Source: Eutreptiella sp. 'Long Island Sound 2002' (taxonomy: Eukaryota; Euglenozoa; Euglenophyceae; Eutreptiales; Eutreptiaceae). From it: 64,000 bases of DNA. Under the pieces are notes generated by a model that did no database searches, was not told the DNA's origin, and worked only from the letters and a program-made list of their open reading frames with translations. Every line of letters begins with the position of its first letter. The stretch's first letter is position 1. The stretch is taken from NCBI GenBank assembly GCA_964036045.1, contig OZ038381.1:110844922-110908921 (forward strand), in the 5' to 3' direction. Position numbers and translations under genes: made by a program. Shown here piece by piece: positions 32,870 to 43,542 of this stretch.

Positions 32870-33002
32870 AGTGGCCCCCTCAAATCCATCAAAAGCAATG
32901 GCGTTTTCCTAAAACAAAAAACCTCAAAATGTGGGTAAATTTGCGCAAATATTCATCGCCCATTCAAACGGCCACTTATCCCCCGTTCACGAAGGATACA
33001 TC
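32870..33002 (-). mobile_element. Relic end of a DNA transposon related to the 44.3-51.3 kb element
   Basis: The sequence matches the reverse complement of the left end of the transposon at 44,337 over about 100 bp: GGCCCCCTCAAA, GGCGTTTTCC, AAAAAACCTCAAA, GTGGGTAAATTTG, ATTCAAACGGCCACTTA and GTTCACGAAGG in the same order. The terminal block ends at about 32,998. No internal coding region or opposite end was found to its left; microsatellites occupy that place. It is a solo or truncated end. Confidence 0.75.
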
Positions 33003-33189
33003 CATGCAGCCGCCCGGACAAAACGGGGAGCGGAGCGCCTGGCAGGGGCAAGGACCACGGCGACGAGAAAACCGACCGGCACATTGACAGCACTCCGAAC
33101 AGCCGAGGCACGGCGCACCAAAGCGGGGCTCCAACACCAGTCAGAGAGGCTCAAGGCTGGCCAGACCATGGCATAGGGAAAGGTGCCAA

Positions 33190-33985
33190 GCAAGCCATGG
33201 CGTGCCGGAAACCCCAAAATGCGCGCATGACACATGACATCGGCGCACAAGCACCACACCACACCAACCACAAGCACAGCAATGGCGTACCAAGCCAACA
33301 CACCACACACCAGCCCCCCCTCCCCCCTGCACCACGCAACATGACTACAAGAAAGGAATCAACGTACCAAGCTGATAAACCACACGCCACGCACCAACAA
33401 GCACCGCACAGCACCACCACAACCACAACACTGGCAGGCCAAACCCAGACACCGCACGCCACCAACCCCCAAGCACTACGGCACACCACCGCCGCCAGGG
33501 CATGTGCGTACAAAGCCAACACTCGGCACGCCACCCACCAAGAAGCACCACACCACACCACCACAACCACAAAACCGGAAAACTGAGCTAACACACCACA
33601 TGCCAACCGGCCACAAGCACCACACGCACACCACGGAAACCACCACAACGGCACACTAAGCCAACAAACCGCACGCCACCCACCCACAAGCACCACAACC
33701 GCGGCACCGGCATACCAAGCCGACACAACACACACCACCCACCCACAAGCACCACACTAGAGCACCAAAACGCTGCCACCAGCAAACGAAGCCCGACACA
33801 CCGCATGCCACCAACCCACAAGCACCACAACCGCGGCACCGGCGTACCAAGCCGACGCAGCACACACCAACTTCCCACAAGCACCACAGGATGACACTAC
33901 AACTTCGCCGCCAGCAAACGAAGCACGACAACCGTTGAAAAGCACCACACTACACAACCACAACCACAAGCCTACAGAGTTGGCA
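33190..33985. repeat. Minisatellite, about 65-70 bp unit
   Basis: Repeats of CCCACAAGCACCACA, ACCACAACC, CGGCACCGGCATACCAAGC, and GACACACCGCACGCCACC, diverged but in constant order. Cys/Val/Trp-rich minus-strand frames over it are artefacts. A further piece lies at 34,815-34,935, beyond the Ty3 fragment. Confidence 0.85.
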
Positions 33986-34019
33986 CAAGCAGCACGTCCA
34001 CACCCCCTCGGGTCCGGCA

Positions 34020-34815
34020 GCCCGACGCGCCCGGTGGCACGAGACGCTAGCCCAATTTGACTTGAGTGTAGTGTATGTGCCCGGAAAGGACAACACTGTG
34101 GCTGATTGCCTCAGTCGCTGGGCCTACCCAGCAGGGAAAGCATGGATGGACATCTCTATGCATGGCGACGCCGAGGAGACTGCGGAGGCCAAGCGTATCA
34201 TCGAGGCGGAGCGTCTCCTGGAAGAAGGCGAGGCCAAATGCTTTGTGGTGATGGGATCCCGCGCGGAGCTGGCCCAAGTCCGAGATGCCAAGGTGCAAGC
34301 GGTGGAGGCACAAATGAAGGAGGATATGGTACGAGCCATTGAAGGAGTGCAATCGGTTTTGATGGAGTATTGGTCCGATGATTATGCAAACTCGGACCAT
34401 TGGCTCAAATATTGGAATGCGGTGAGTGTGCCATCCGACGAAGAGTGGCAAGAGGGATTGATGGAAGATAGGGACAAGCTCTTTCTCAATGACAAGCTTT
34501 TGGTTCCCGAAAACCGCGTGGAGGACTTGATTGACCATTGGCACAATTTGTGCCAAGAAACGCTCAGTTGATGCATCCGGGACAACATAAATTGCGGAAG
34601 GACTTGGAGTCGAGGTTTTTGTTCCCTCCGGGTCATTATGCAGTGCTGAATCGGTATTGCAAGGCGTGTGCGGTGTGCAGGGCCACCAAACATCCCAACC
34701 GGTCAACTGCTGGAAACCCCGTGTACACGGCCATTCCGGAGAGCCCATGAGGTCGATTTCAATGCATGTCTTTGCGATGCCGGAAGTCCTTGTGGAAGGC
34801 GAGGTCTTTGACAGC
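34020..34815 (+). pseudogene. Ty3/gypsy-type pol fragment (RNase H end and integrase zinc domain)
   Basis: The plus strand opens without an ATG at about 34,010 and reads RWHETLAQFDLSVVYVPGKD, NTVADCLSRW, the typical end of a Ty3/gypsy RNase H domain. After a linker it reads ENRVEDLIDHWHN. A TGA or frame change at 34,569-34,571 precedes MHPGQHKLRKDLE and YCKACAVCRATKHPN, an HHCC integrase zinc finger, and then VFAMPEVLVEGEVFD, the start of the integrase core. The match stops at about 34,812, where minisatellite resumes. Upstream RT and protease are absent. It is a truncated retroelement remnant between two blocks of the same minisatellite. Confidence 0.85.
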
Positions 34816-34935
34816 ACCCACGGACCAAGCAAACACACCACATGTCACCCACCAGCAAGTAGCGCAGCACACCACCACAACGGCGTACCAAGGTGACACC
34901 CAAAGCACAACACCGGCACAACACAGCACCACAAC
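34815..34935. repeat. Minisatellite continuation
   Basis: CACACCACATGTCACCCACC, CACCACAACGGCGTACCAAG and similar blocks match the array at 33,190-33,985. Confidence 0.75.
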
Positions 34936-34939
34936 ATCA

Positions 34940-35725
34940 CCACGACAGCGACAACAAACAGGGCGAAGAAAAAGATACAATGCGCACAAAGGGTGCGTAG
35001 AGAGAGCGCCGTGGAGCAAAGCAGAAACTATATGCACCGCAAGCCCCAATGGAGAGTGGCGGGCAGGGAAGGGCAAAACAACACGCATCGCACGCCACAG
35101 TCAGGAGACCAACGATGTGGATTGTGACACATCCGTTGCTACCACTCCGGGCAAGAAGCGTGTGAAGGTAGAGCCGGGCAACAGCAACATTGGAAAGGTG
35201 GAGCAACAAGCAGCTATAGTGTGTTCTCCTCTTGGAGCTGATGGGGACAGTGATCTGCTCGTTAATATTATTTTCGAGGCCGTGGAGGGGCACTTCCGGG
35301 AGGCCCACCTTTTGAAGGAAGGTGCGAAGTGGGTGGCGGACCGCGAGCGGAGCCCACTGAAACGACAACTAGTGCAAGTGTGGGGCATTGCAGGGGATTT
35401 GATAGGGCGCCGTTTATGCACCTATGTACCCTGCCCCACCCCACCGCATATTGTCTTGTTCATCTACTGAGGCTCACCATCCCTGCAGATACGGCAAAAG
35501 TGCTCCGAGCTTGAGGGCAGCGTGGGTGCGCTGCGAGCACAGCTTGAGGCCTCGAAAAATCGTGCAAAGGAGCAGGCGGCTGAAGTGACCAAATTAGATG
35601 GTCATGTGTGGCGCTTGCAGGCAGCCAATTCAAGCATGAATTCGGAGCTCGCGGCCAAGACAACAGAGTGCACGGACCTGCTGTCTGTGATGACTGGCAA
35701 GTTCATTGTCAAGGCTTCGCTATGA
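34940..35725 (+). CDS. Small coiled-coil protein gene, one intron
   Basis: The first segment contains a basic stretch TPGKKRVKVEPG, then DLLVNIIFEAVEGHFREA and LKRQLVQVWGIAGDLIG. It runs out of frame after about 35,400. A CCCTGCAG acceptor ends at 35,488, and an exon from 35,489 to the TGA at 35,723-35,725 reads CSELEGSVGALRAQLEASKN and KEQAAEVTKLDGHVWRLQAA, a clear heptad coiled coil with Leu/Ala in a and d positions. The donor is not certain; a GT near 35,410 would fit. The start is unclear because the upstream frame enters minisatellite. No family is recognised. It could be a gag-like or accessory protein. Confidence 0.5.
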
Positions 35726-36019
35726 TAGAGCCCTTTTAAATTGGTCTTACTTCAAGGGGTTGCACAGGATGGGGGGCAGAATTAGTGGCACAATGGGGGG
35801 GATCCTGGCCATGATGGGGGGCACGATGGTGGGCAAGATTCGGGTTTCCTAAATTTCAAAATCCAGTCTCCCCCCTTCCTCGGGGACATTATGGGTGGTT
35901 TCTTGTAAGCATACCGCTGTCCTAGCACAGTTCCCGGGTACCTTCCTGCAACATATTTCTGCCGCCTTGGGCTTGTCTATCCATCCACCTCCTGCTGTGT
36001 AACCCGCAGAGCCCAAACA

Positions 36020-37521
36020 ATGGAGGAGCCATTCCGTCATTTGGAGGTTACAGTTGCAACACGGGGTCAAGTGCTCTACATTGAGCTGGGTGATCGTGCT
36101 GAGAGGGAACTACGTAGTCTATTGCTTCGGCCAGGGAAAGCAATTTTTGTGGACCCCAATGTGACACTTGGCAGTGGTGACAACCGAGCGCCAATGATTG
36201 GGGGTATTTTGAAGGGGGCCCGTTGAGGAGAGTAGTGCTTTCTTGGAGGCCATGTAATTTGGACACTGGCCGTGGAACCCCAACTTTCCATACGACAGGC
36301 ACGGTGGCTGCTGCGGCAAAGCACATTGAGAGATTTGGATGCATGCCGCCTAGTAGTGCAACTATACCGTAATGACTCCGTGGAGGTTGTATATATCCTC
36401 TGCAACGCAAAAGAGGACTGCAGGAGTGATACGATTAAGGGATACCATAACCACTGAACTTGCTTTAGCTACCTCTGTTGGGCAATTGGCCCCCCGTGGC
36501 CCTGTTATAACTGGTATTGCACGAAACACCGTTGTGGAAGGCATCTACCACGCAGTGCGATATTTTTTGTGACTTTTCGAAAAGTGGGCCTAAAGCAGCA
36601 GGTCACCTAGAGCATTGGAGCACATGGTGGGCCCTTGATGGGCCTGACCATGCTTTTTTGTTGCGCGCGACTAACCACCTTGCCAAGCTAAATGCTCCGT
36701 TTGCTGATGTGGCAGAGCACATGGTACTCCCCCTACAGAATGGAGACATGCATTGGTTATCAATGGCAATCACAGGTGATGGGAAGTGGATGCAAGTGAG
36801 CAATTGTGGGGAAAAGTGTTGGGACTGCTCAAAATGTTTCCACAAGTCAACAAATTTCTTTCCCTCCTCTCTGCCAAACGAAACCCGGCCCCCTTCAATG
36901 GTGGTTTGCAACCTTTTCTTTGTGGTGTTTGTAATGCGGCACGTACAATGTGCATCATCTCCAATGCGCCGCAGGGGCACAACTCTGCGCAAATACGACC
37001 CCCACCTGGCTTTTTCAAACCCTTGGTACATGCGATGCAATATTGTTGCTTCTGCCCTTGACGCCCAAAGCATCCCCTTAGCCTAACGTATTGCCCAACC
37101 CCTCTCCAAAAAAGAAGGACAATTGGACTTCAATGCATACAGCCTATTTCGGGACAACTCTGCTGCCCAAAGGGAGCTCGGTGACATTTTGAAAGACCAC
37201 TTCAGAGGTTTAATTCAAGGTGGGGTGCATCATTTTGTGTTGGTGAGCACTATTGTGAATACATTTGCACGTTTGCACAGGTTTTTGGGACAACGCACGC
37301 TATTGTCCGACCGAGACATTTCATGTTGTGAGCGCATTGGATGAGATTTTTGCACGAGCATGGACCACGTTGCAAGGGAGCTCAGCTTGGGTGCATTGGA
37401 ATGTGGCGCATAGTTTCATGCATATGCCTAACTTGCGTTCAATATATATGTTTTCATCAATTCAAACGGAGCGCAAGAACCAACACTTCAAAATTAGGTT
37501 GAAGAATGCAATACGGGGGTG
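36020..37521 (+). pseudogene. Broken transposase-like gene
   Basis: Starts with MEEPFRHLEVTVATRG and continues through several frame changes: VEVVYILCNAKEDC, GHLEHWSTWWALDGPDHAF, then QNGDMHWLSMAITGDGKWMQ followed by CGEKCWDCSKCF, and PFLCGVCNA. The last piece reads VHWNVAHSFMHMPNLRS and SSIQTERKNQHFKIRLKNA. The order (Asp in a GDGK strand, a CWxC zinc-like pair, and a C-terminal Glu before a helix with x-K-x-R-L) parallels the protein at 44,785-46,546. A superfamily such as CACTA-like or KDZ is possible; I cannot assign it. At least four frameshifts and stops mean it is not functional as read. Confidence 0.55.
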
Positions 37522-37796
37522 AATGTTGACGAAGCCAAGATTACCCCGCAGAGAAGGTGGGCCTCATGGCCCGCAAAACACAACAGGGCCGAGGTACACA
37601 TTTCTTTGTGACCGAAAAAAGGAAGATTGCCAAGCAATGACACATGGAAACTCATTGCAAGGATTGTGTGCGCATCGGCATGTTGCCTCTTGTTGTGCAG
37701 TGCCAAGGGAAGAAATTCAGGGTTGTTTCCTAGGACGGTCTCAAGGAAGGGGCGATCCTCCCAACGATGGTTTGTAGGATTGGGGGATCCTGGGTT

Positions 37797-37822
37797 GGGG
37801 GGATCCTGCCCAGGATCCCCCC
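37797..37822. repeat. Short inverted repeat, 12-bp stem
   Basis: GGGGGGATCCTG and CAGGATCCCCCC separated by two C. Further GGATCCT pieces lie just upstream at 37,752 and 37,785, so this is a small cluster of GGATCC-containing repeats. It could be a hairpin or a MITE scar. Confidence 0.8.
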
Positions 37823-39490
37823 GTCCTAGGTCACAAGGAAGGGGGGGGGGGGCATCCTGCCGAGGAAGCCCTGGGAAGGGACACCAACAAATAGAGTTCG
37901 GCCCTGTATAAGCATAAATCACTTCGCATTCTTGTCTAACAAGACGTACCCTACCTATTTTGAGCATGCTGGTTTCATTTGTCCCACTTGCAAGGCAGTG
38001 TTGTGAAGTCGTTCTCACCTCAACATTGGGCTGTTTCCCGTAGGCGCCGCCTGTGGCACACCTGATGGAGGTGGTGATTGTTTGCCAAGAACGCTTTGAA
38101 GATGCTAGGCTTACTATGCGGAGTTAGATTCACACGCAAAAGAAACCTCCGGGCAATATGATTTGTTTTCTTTCATATGAAAAATTATTTCATATGAAAC
38201 GTTACCTTGTCATTCCAAAAATCCCAAGGGAAGCAAAGAAAAAACTTTGTTTTCAGAAATTTTGTTGTAAATCCACATTTGCCTTTCGTTGTAGGGCTCA
38301 CATGCCAACACTAGAGCACACAATCACCAGTTCGATTGTGTTAAAGGATTGTGGGAACAGCGCGCGGAATCTGCTTTTTACATAGAGGAAGACTTTCTAA
38401 AGCATTTCAGGACACTCTTCAACGAGTGTTTCCGGTATTTCTTGAAACCGGAGTTGGCCTACTCCGGCGCTCATGGTCTTGTGGACCCGCACTGAAAAAC
38501 TTCTTCAGTGGCTCTCATCCTCAACGGCCAGCCATGGAAGGTGGGATGTGTCTAAACAAAATGCACACTTCAATGCTTTTCCAGCCCCGCCCTATGGTTT
38601 GACTAACACATTGTACCAAAAAGGTTATGCGAGCATTGCTGCACGTGCAGCTTCGGAAAATGTGCCCCTGTTTCATGTAATCATGCACAAGTTGTTCGGG
38701 AAAAGCAAATTCAAGCCGCCGGCCTCTTTCCATATTCTCACACACCCATCTTGTCATTTCATGAACTGTTGCCGTGGCTGCTTGCGAATCTTCTTGCACT
38801 TATTTGCCTTACTTTCACTACTTGCACTGCCACCACTCCAGCTTGCCAAAGGCGGCGTGCCTCTGCACAAGAGGTTGCTGCCGAATTGCTCTCTAAAGCC
38901 GTGCATGTGGCTGCTATTGCTGTATGTTTGACAAGCTTTTGCTACAACAATTGGTTCATGGGGTTCGTCTCTCCGAATTTGGGCAAAGGATATTGTAGCG
39001 CACAAAGGGTGTGCAGAAAGGGTGCACAAAGGGTGCTAGAACCCCCCTTCCAGCAAGAGGGGGGGTGGTGGAAAATCTAGGAAAATGGACCGCTTCGGAC
39101 AAAAGTGAAAGTCACCTAGGACTTTTCCAAGAGTGGCGTCGAACCGCACGAGGCTATTGAGTTCATCTTCGGCATGTGCGTCTGCAAAGAACGGTTAAGA
39201 TGATTCTTGGGTGCGGAGGCAAGAGTCCCTCGTTGTTTCAAAGAGAACTTCGGCGGGTATCTTAGTCGCTTGCTTCCATCTAGGAGGAAATTTCACCTTG
39301 CATGGAACACCAGGTTGAAACTTCATGGTGCTGAGGTGCGGGTTGCTCGGGACATATGCTTCGTCGCAACGAGTGGCCATGCGGTAGCTGGCTGCGATAC
39401 GTAATAAGCACACGCTACTTCAGGGCAGGTCCGGTTTGGATGCAGCTGAGACTATAGATTTTATTGTTCCGTGTGATGGTTTTCCAAGAT
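37823..39490. other. No firmly supported gene
   Basis: Plus-strand pieces around 38,340-38,930 look faintly coding (for example YIEEDFLKHFRTLF and NAHFNAFPAPPYGL in one frame each), possibly the tail of the broken transposase, but they are short and in different frames. A 28-bp near-tandem of GCACAAAGGGTG lies at 38,999-39,030. Confidence 0.35.
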
Positions 39491-39499
39491 GCGGAACAA

Positions 39500-39860
39500 A
39501 GTGGGTACAAATGAACGCGATGCTCCATACCTTTGGGGACCACGCTCGAGCTCTGCCGTGGCATGTTGTGTGTACATGTGGCCATGTCTGTGCAACCATC
39601 GCAAGGGTCGTTAGGGGGCTGGGGGGTGCACAGACTTCAAGTTTTTGTTCTCGCGGTGTTCTAGTGAAGTGCTTTAGCGGCGTTCTAGTGGGTGCTAGCG
39701 GTGGTTCAGTCACTCGCTAGCATTCACTAGAACGCTACTGGAACGCTTCGGTAGAACAGTGCTCGAACAAAAATGTTAAATGTGCACAACCCCTTGGGAC
39801 CCTTAACATGGGTGCTGAAACATGGCCACACGTATACTCCCAGATGTCATCTAGGGGAAA
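39500..39860. repeat. Foldback (long imperfect inverted repeat)
   Basis: The segment at about 39,560-39,660 (ACATGTGGCCATGTCTGTGC, AAGGGTC, TGCACA, TTTTTGTTC) matches the reverse complement of about 39,765-39,850. The centre, near 39,710, holds GTTCTAGTGAAGTGC and CGTTCTAGTG facing CACTAGAACGCTAC and GTAGAAC. Together they could fold into an imperfect hairpin of over 100 bp per arm, MITE-like. Confidence 0.7.
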
Positions 39861-40462
39861 GGCCCATAGTTTTGATCTTCCTGGTCGGACACCATGTTGC
39901 AAATTTGCGGCGCAGTCCACACGCGGTAGGGGTCCAGATGTGACCTTGTCCAATGACGGCATGTTGTTGAGCTGTACATACCAGGAAGGGGGTGCGTAGG
40001 AGTTGGACTACGTTAGCTGCACAGCATACAGAACGGGTGGACCACTAAAAATGTCCCTGAAGCCCTCAACAAAGAGAACGCCCGTTACGGTCTTGACGCG
40101 CACACCTCACCCGACGCCGGAAACACCATCGGAGCCAACATGCGTAACACACAGAGCACGATAACGCGGGGTCACGACGTTTTGCGAGCAAACAGTTCAG
40201 CGTGACAGTCGGGGTGCCTCAGTGGCAGCCATCGTCGAAAAAAGCAGGCCCGCATGGGCCATAATACATCAGGCTAGAATTGCCATTAATTATGTTAGCG
40301 CCGCCACCACTGTGGTGTCTGCTGTGTGAACGCATGCTGCGACGCTGATGGTGTGGTGTGGGTGTGCGCGTGGAAAAACAATGGCTGGGACAATTGCCGT
40401 CCACGTGCCTCATCTGGGTTTGGCCACCCCTCCCACTCCTCTTCGGAGAATTGCGTGTACAT

Positions 40463-40503
40463 GTTTGCACAAGCAGAGCACAAGAAAACTGCACAGGACT
40501 TGG
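40463..40503 (+). repeat. 41-bp direct repeat, copy 1
   Basis: GTTTGCACAAGCAGAGCACA and the following 21 bp recur at 40,812-40,852 with one change. Copy 2 starts exactly where the retroelement's left terminal repeat ends, so the pair may mark an older duplication at the insertion point. Confidence 0.8.
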
Positions 40504-40746
40504 GATGGCAGTACTGATGTATCACCAAGCCCGGGCGTACCGGCGGTTGTATGGACGGGTGCGTCGCGGACCAGTCCGCTGGATGCGGGACCACACTCTG
40601 ATACTGACCCTGACCCTATACCCTGGCCCACACGCTGCAGCACGGCTATATCCCCCACTCAAACCCCAGGGGATCAATTTCAAAAAGCAAAGAAAGGGTA
40701 GGTGGTACTCTCAGGGGGTCAGCCGGTCAGTGGGTGGGTGGGCGGG

Positions 40747-40813
40747 CAAAGACAGAAAAACCGCCTAACCATTGGAGATGCAAACAAAAGTTGAGATGAG
40801 GCACAACTAGTGT
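40747..40813 (+). repeat. Terminal direct repeat, left copy
   Basis: Matches 53,041-53,107 at about 58 of 66 positions. On the element's coding strand this is the 3' end. Confidence 0.85.
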
Positions 40814-41029
40814 TTGCACAAGCAGAGCACAAGAAAATTGCACAGGACTTGGGTATTCATTCTCCGCTGAACACAGCACATGCGCCACCGATCCCACCTC
40901 CGAACCTCAGCCCTTGAGGAATGCGAACTGAGGTAGATACAAAAAACAAATAAAAGTACCGAGCGGCGATGCCGTCAGGGATGCCCACTGCAAGGGGCAG
41001 GAACAGACGACCATGACAGTCGCCGAGAC

Positions 41030-41539
41030 TCACGTATTGAAGAGGCAAGCAAACCGCACCACCAAGCCGTACCCACCTTGGATCCATATATAGGGCACAG
41101 CAACCCTGTGACACTTGTTCCAGTCCGTCGCGGAGACTACAGCGACTCCCTCCGGCAGCGTCACCTCCCAGACCTCGCAGCATGCATGCTTCCCTGGGGG
41201 CTTAACGCTGCGGCCGTCGGGGGTCACGCGGCGGTGCGGCGTGCCTCTCACTCGTGCGGCCACGTCCCGGACCGCTCGCTCCAAAAACCCATCCCTGTCG
41301 GCAGGGAGGGGGCACTGGGGGCACAGGCGCACCCCGTTGCGGAGCAGCAGCCGGCGGATGGGCAGGTGCGCCACCTTGCCGCGAAGGCAACCGCGGTGAA
41401 CCGTGGTCCAATTCGCCGCCCGTCGCTGCTTGGCCTCCGCGGATCGCCGGTGACGCTGTCCGCCATGGCGACCCTTCCGGTGGGCTCCACGGGAACCCCG
41501 TCGTTTGCGGGCCCCACGCGAGCCCCGACGCTTGGGCAT
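41030..41539 (-). CDS. Small basic ORF downstream of RT-RNase H
   Basis: A 169-codon frame starts MPKRRGSRGARKRRGSRG, very rich in Arg and Gly, and contains LRNGVRLCPQCPLPADRDG with a CxxC pair. It overlaps the end of the RT frame in a different phase. A G-run of 14 at 41,607-41,620 lies just before, so this could be the true C-terminal extension of the RT protein after a length error. A nucleic-acid-binding role is plausible. No family is recognised. Confidence 0.45.
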   Translation of the reverse strand: MPKRRGSRGARKRRGSRGAHRKGRHGGQRHRRSAEAKQRRAANWTTVHRGCLRGKVAHLPIRRLLLRNGVRLCPQCPLPADRDGFLERAVRDVAARVRGTPHRRVTPDGRSVKPPGKHACCEVWEVTLPEGVAVVSATDWNKCHRVAVPYIWIQGGYGLVVRFACLFNT

Positions 41540-43542
41540 ATGTGCGGAAAAAAGGTGCTACACGGAGGGCGCACGCACTGCCGCCGCTGGACTGCTTGGG
41601 GGGGAGGGGGGGGGGGGGGGTATCCCCGTAGACGTACCACCCCCCTCACCCGAGCCTCGCCCAAATTATCCAGCAATGCATCCCACGTGCGCCAGGCCTC
41701 GACCTTCGCCCTCGACTGAGAACCTCCGAACACCGATGTCACCCTCGACATAGGGTCCCCCGGCTGCAGTGCCAAGGGTACCCATACCAGGCGGACCACG
41801 ATCCCCGAGACCCACAGGACCCTAGCCAACGACCGTAGGACCGCCTGGTGGTGGGTCAGGTGGCTAGTCGCGCGCAGTCGCAGCACTTGAGCAATGGCGG
41901 CTTCACTTTCGCTAAACACCGTCACAGACTTGTGCCGTGTCCTGACAGCAAACCTGACAGCCCACGCCAAGCCCCTCAGCTCCGTGGTTTGCTGGCTGGC
42001 AAAGCGGGCCGGGGGTGTCACATGCGTACGCACACCCACTCCCGGTACAAGCGCTCCCACCCTCCAACACCCTGCATCACGCGCACCATCGACACAGACG
42101 ATGACACCCCCGTACCACAGAGAGGAGGACGTAAGCCTGTGCTCATTCCCAAACTGGAGGGCCTTCAACTGTCGCCACGCCTCCCCCCCCGGCGCCTGCC
42201 ACGGCTCGGCCGCCACCGCCATCAACGTTGCCAGGCTCTCAAGCATCTTCAGGGGGAAGCCGTGGGCCGGCTGTTTGACCCCTCCCACCCTTCTACCCCA
42301 GCGCAGCCAGCAGTAGGCACCCGCCGCGAAGGGACAGCCGAATCCCCGCGGGCGTACGTGCCAATTCAGCAAGCCCGGGAAGCTTTGGAGGTGTCTGTCA
42401 TTGCCTGTCCCCAACGCCAGTCTCAGCCAGCCCGCCCACAACTGGAGTAGTGCCTGTTCGTGGCTCTTGATCTGCCTGGCCTGTAAATCAAGCTCCTTCC
42501 CCAGGAAAGATGCCACAGGCACCGGATCCAGGACACTCTTAGGACTGATGAGGAACCCAGCCTCCATCAGTGCGCGCACAGCCGCTCGCCCCACTTCCCT
42601 AAGCACCTCCCTATCAGTGAAGACAAGCACGAAGTCATCGAAATAGTACACAAGGAGTATCTCGGGGGGCAGCACCCCCCGGAGAATGCGGGCCAAACTC
42701 GTTTGGCACAAATACGGGCTGTATTTCCAGCCAAAGGGCAGGCGTGACAGCGCCACAGGTGGGGCCCCGGGGGCGGGCCGGAAGCGAAAAATCTGGCGCA
42801 CCCCTTGCGGAAAGCAAAAGCTCCAAAATGTATTTTTGAGGTCAATGTGGAGCCCATAGAGGCCCACATTAGGCGGGAACGCCGACAAGGACCTGGGCAA
42901 GTCCTCCCAAGAATCCAACCTAAAAGTGGGGGGCTTGGCCCCGTCACTCTTGTTGATCTTGACGCAACTCAAGATCAAGGATACCTTCTCGGAGGACTTG
43001 GGGATGACGAAGGGGTAACACGTGGGGGGGGGGGGGTCGGCGGTCTCCTCGTAAACCCCCGCCCCCCGCAACGCCTGCACTATCCTCTGGACCTGCTGGG
43101 ACACCCAGCGGGACGCCCCTCGGACCACCCTTTCCCCGTCTTGCCACTCCCGCTCGACATCGAAATCCCGGAGCCCCTGGCGGTAGAAAGGCGGGACCAC
43201 AGCGTCCCACAGATCCGCAGGGAGCTGGTGGGTGCCGACCGGTCCCAATCCCCGGTCCAAAATTGCATCCTCGACCCCCCCCATGAACCGCGGAATGGGG
43301 GAGGTGTTGACACGGAGGCATGCCTCCCATGAGTCCGGGTGGAGCGCGCGCAACGCGCTCAGGAGCGCGGGCAGGGCCCCCTGCAAGCGGAAATCCTCGG
43401 CTGTATCCAAGACCCTATTTAACCACAAATCCACCCTATTCGCCACCATCCATAAGCCACAACGCTCACGCTCCGCTATCCGGTGGAAATGCGGGGTGAG
43501 GGCTTGCATGAGGTCCAAGAAAAGGGGGGGCTGTTCCTGCAC
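41248..43542 (-). CDS. Reverse transcriptase-RNase H
   Basis: An open frame of 764 codons. RT palm motifs: LYGLHIDLKNTFW with the first catalytic Asp near 234, RLPFGWKYSPYLCQ near 268-280, and YYFDDFVLVF with the Asp pair at 302-303. The RNase H domain follows: VCVDGA (Asp about 485), TTELRGLAWA (Glu about 521), a SESEAA position where Asp is usual, and QPGDPMSR (Asp about 596). The thumb and connection read WRTWDALLDNL and the frame then becomes Pro-rich at a G/C-run. This copies element RNA to DNA and degrades the template. The N-terminus continues the acidic ORF after a frame change near 43,570, a C/G-run, so a single polyprotein is likely. Confidence 0.9.
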   Translation of the reverse strand: MQEQPPLFLDLMQALTPHFHRIAERERCGLWMVANRVDLWLNRVLDTAEDFRLQGALPALLSALRALHPDSWEACLRVNTSPIPRFMGGVEDAILDRGLGPVGTHQLPADLWDAVVPPFYRQGLRDFDVEREWQDGERVVRGASRWVSQQVQRIVQALRGAGVYEETADPPPPTCYPFVIPKSSEKVSLILSCVKINKSDGAKPPTFRLDSWEDLPRSLSAFPPNVGLYGLHIDLKNTFWSFCFPQGVRQIFRFRPAPGAPPVALSRLPFGWKYSPYLCQTSLARILRGVLPPEILLVYYFDDFVLVFTDREVLREVGRAAVRALMEAGFLISPKSVLDPVPVASFLGKELDLQARQIKSHEQALLQLWAGWLRLALGTGNDRHLQSFPGLLNWHVRPRGFGCPFAAGAYCWLRWGRRVGGVKQPAHGFPLKMLESLATLMAVAAEPWQAPGGEAWRQLKALQFGNEHRLTSSSLWYGGVIVCVDGARDAGCWRVGALVPGVGVRTHVTPPARFASQQTTELRGLAWAVRFAVRTRHKSVTVFSESEAAIAQVLRLRATSHLTHHQAVLRSLARVLWVSGIVVRLVWVPLALQPGDPMSRVTSVFGGSQSRAKVEAWRTWDALLDNLGEARVRGVVRLRGYPPPPPPPQAVQRRQCVRPPCSTFFPHICPSVGARVGPANDGVPVEPTGRVAMADSVTGDPRRPSSDGRRIGPRFTAVAFAARWRTCPSAGCCSATGCACAPSAPSLPTGMGFWSERSGTWPHE

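Noticed and set aside
31742-32870. Cys/Val- and His/Thr-rich proteins over microsatellites
   Set aside because: Direct translation of CA/GT repeats.
33141-33969. Trp/Cys/Val-rich minus-strand proteins, seemingly membrane-bound
   Set aside because: They follow the 65-70-bp minisatellite and have no start, motif or independent support.
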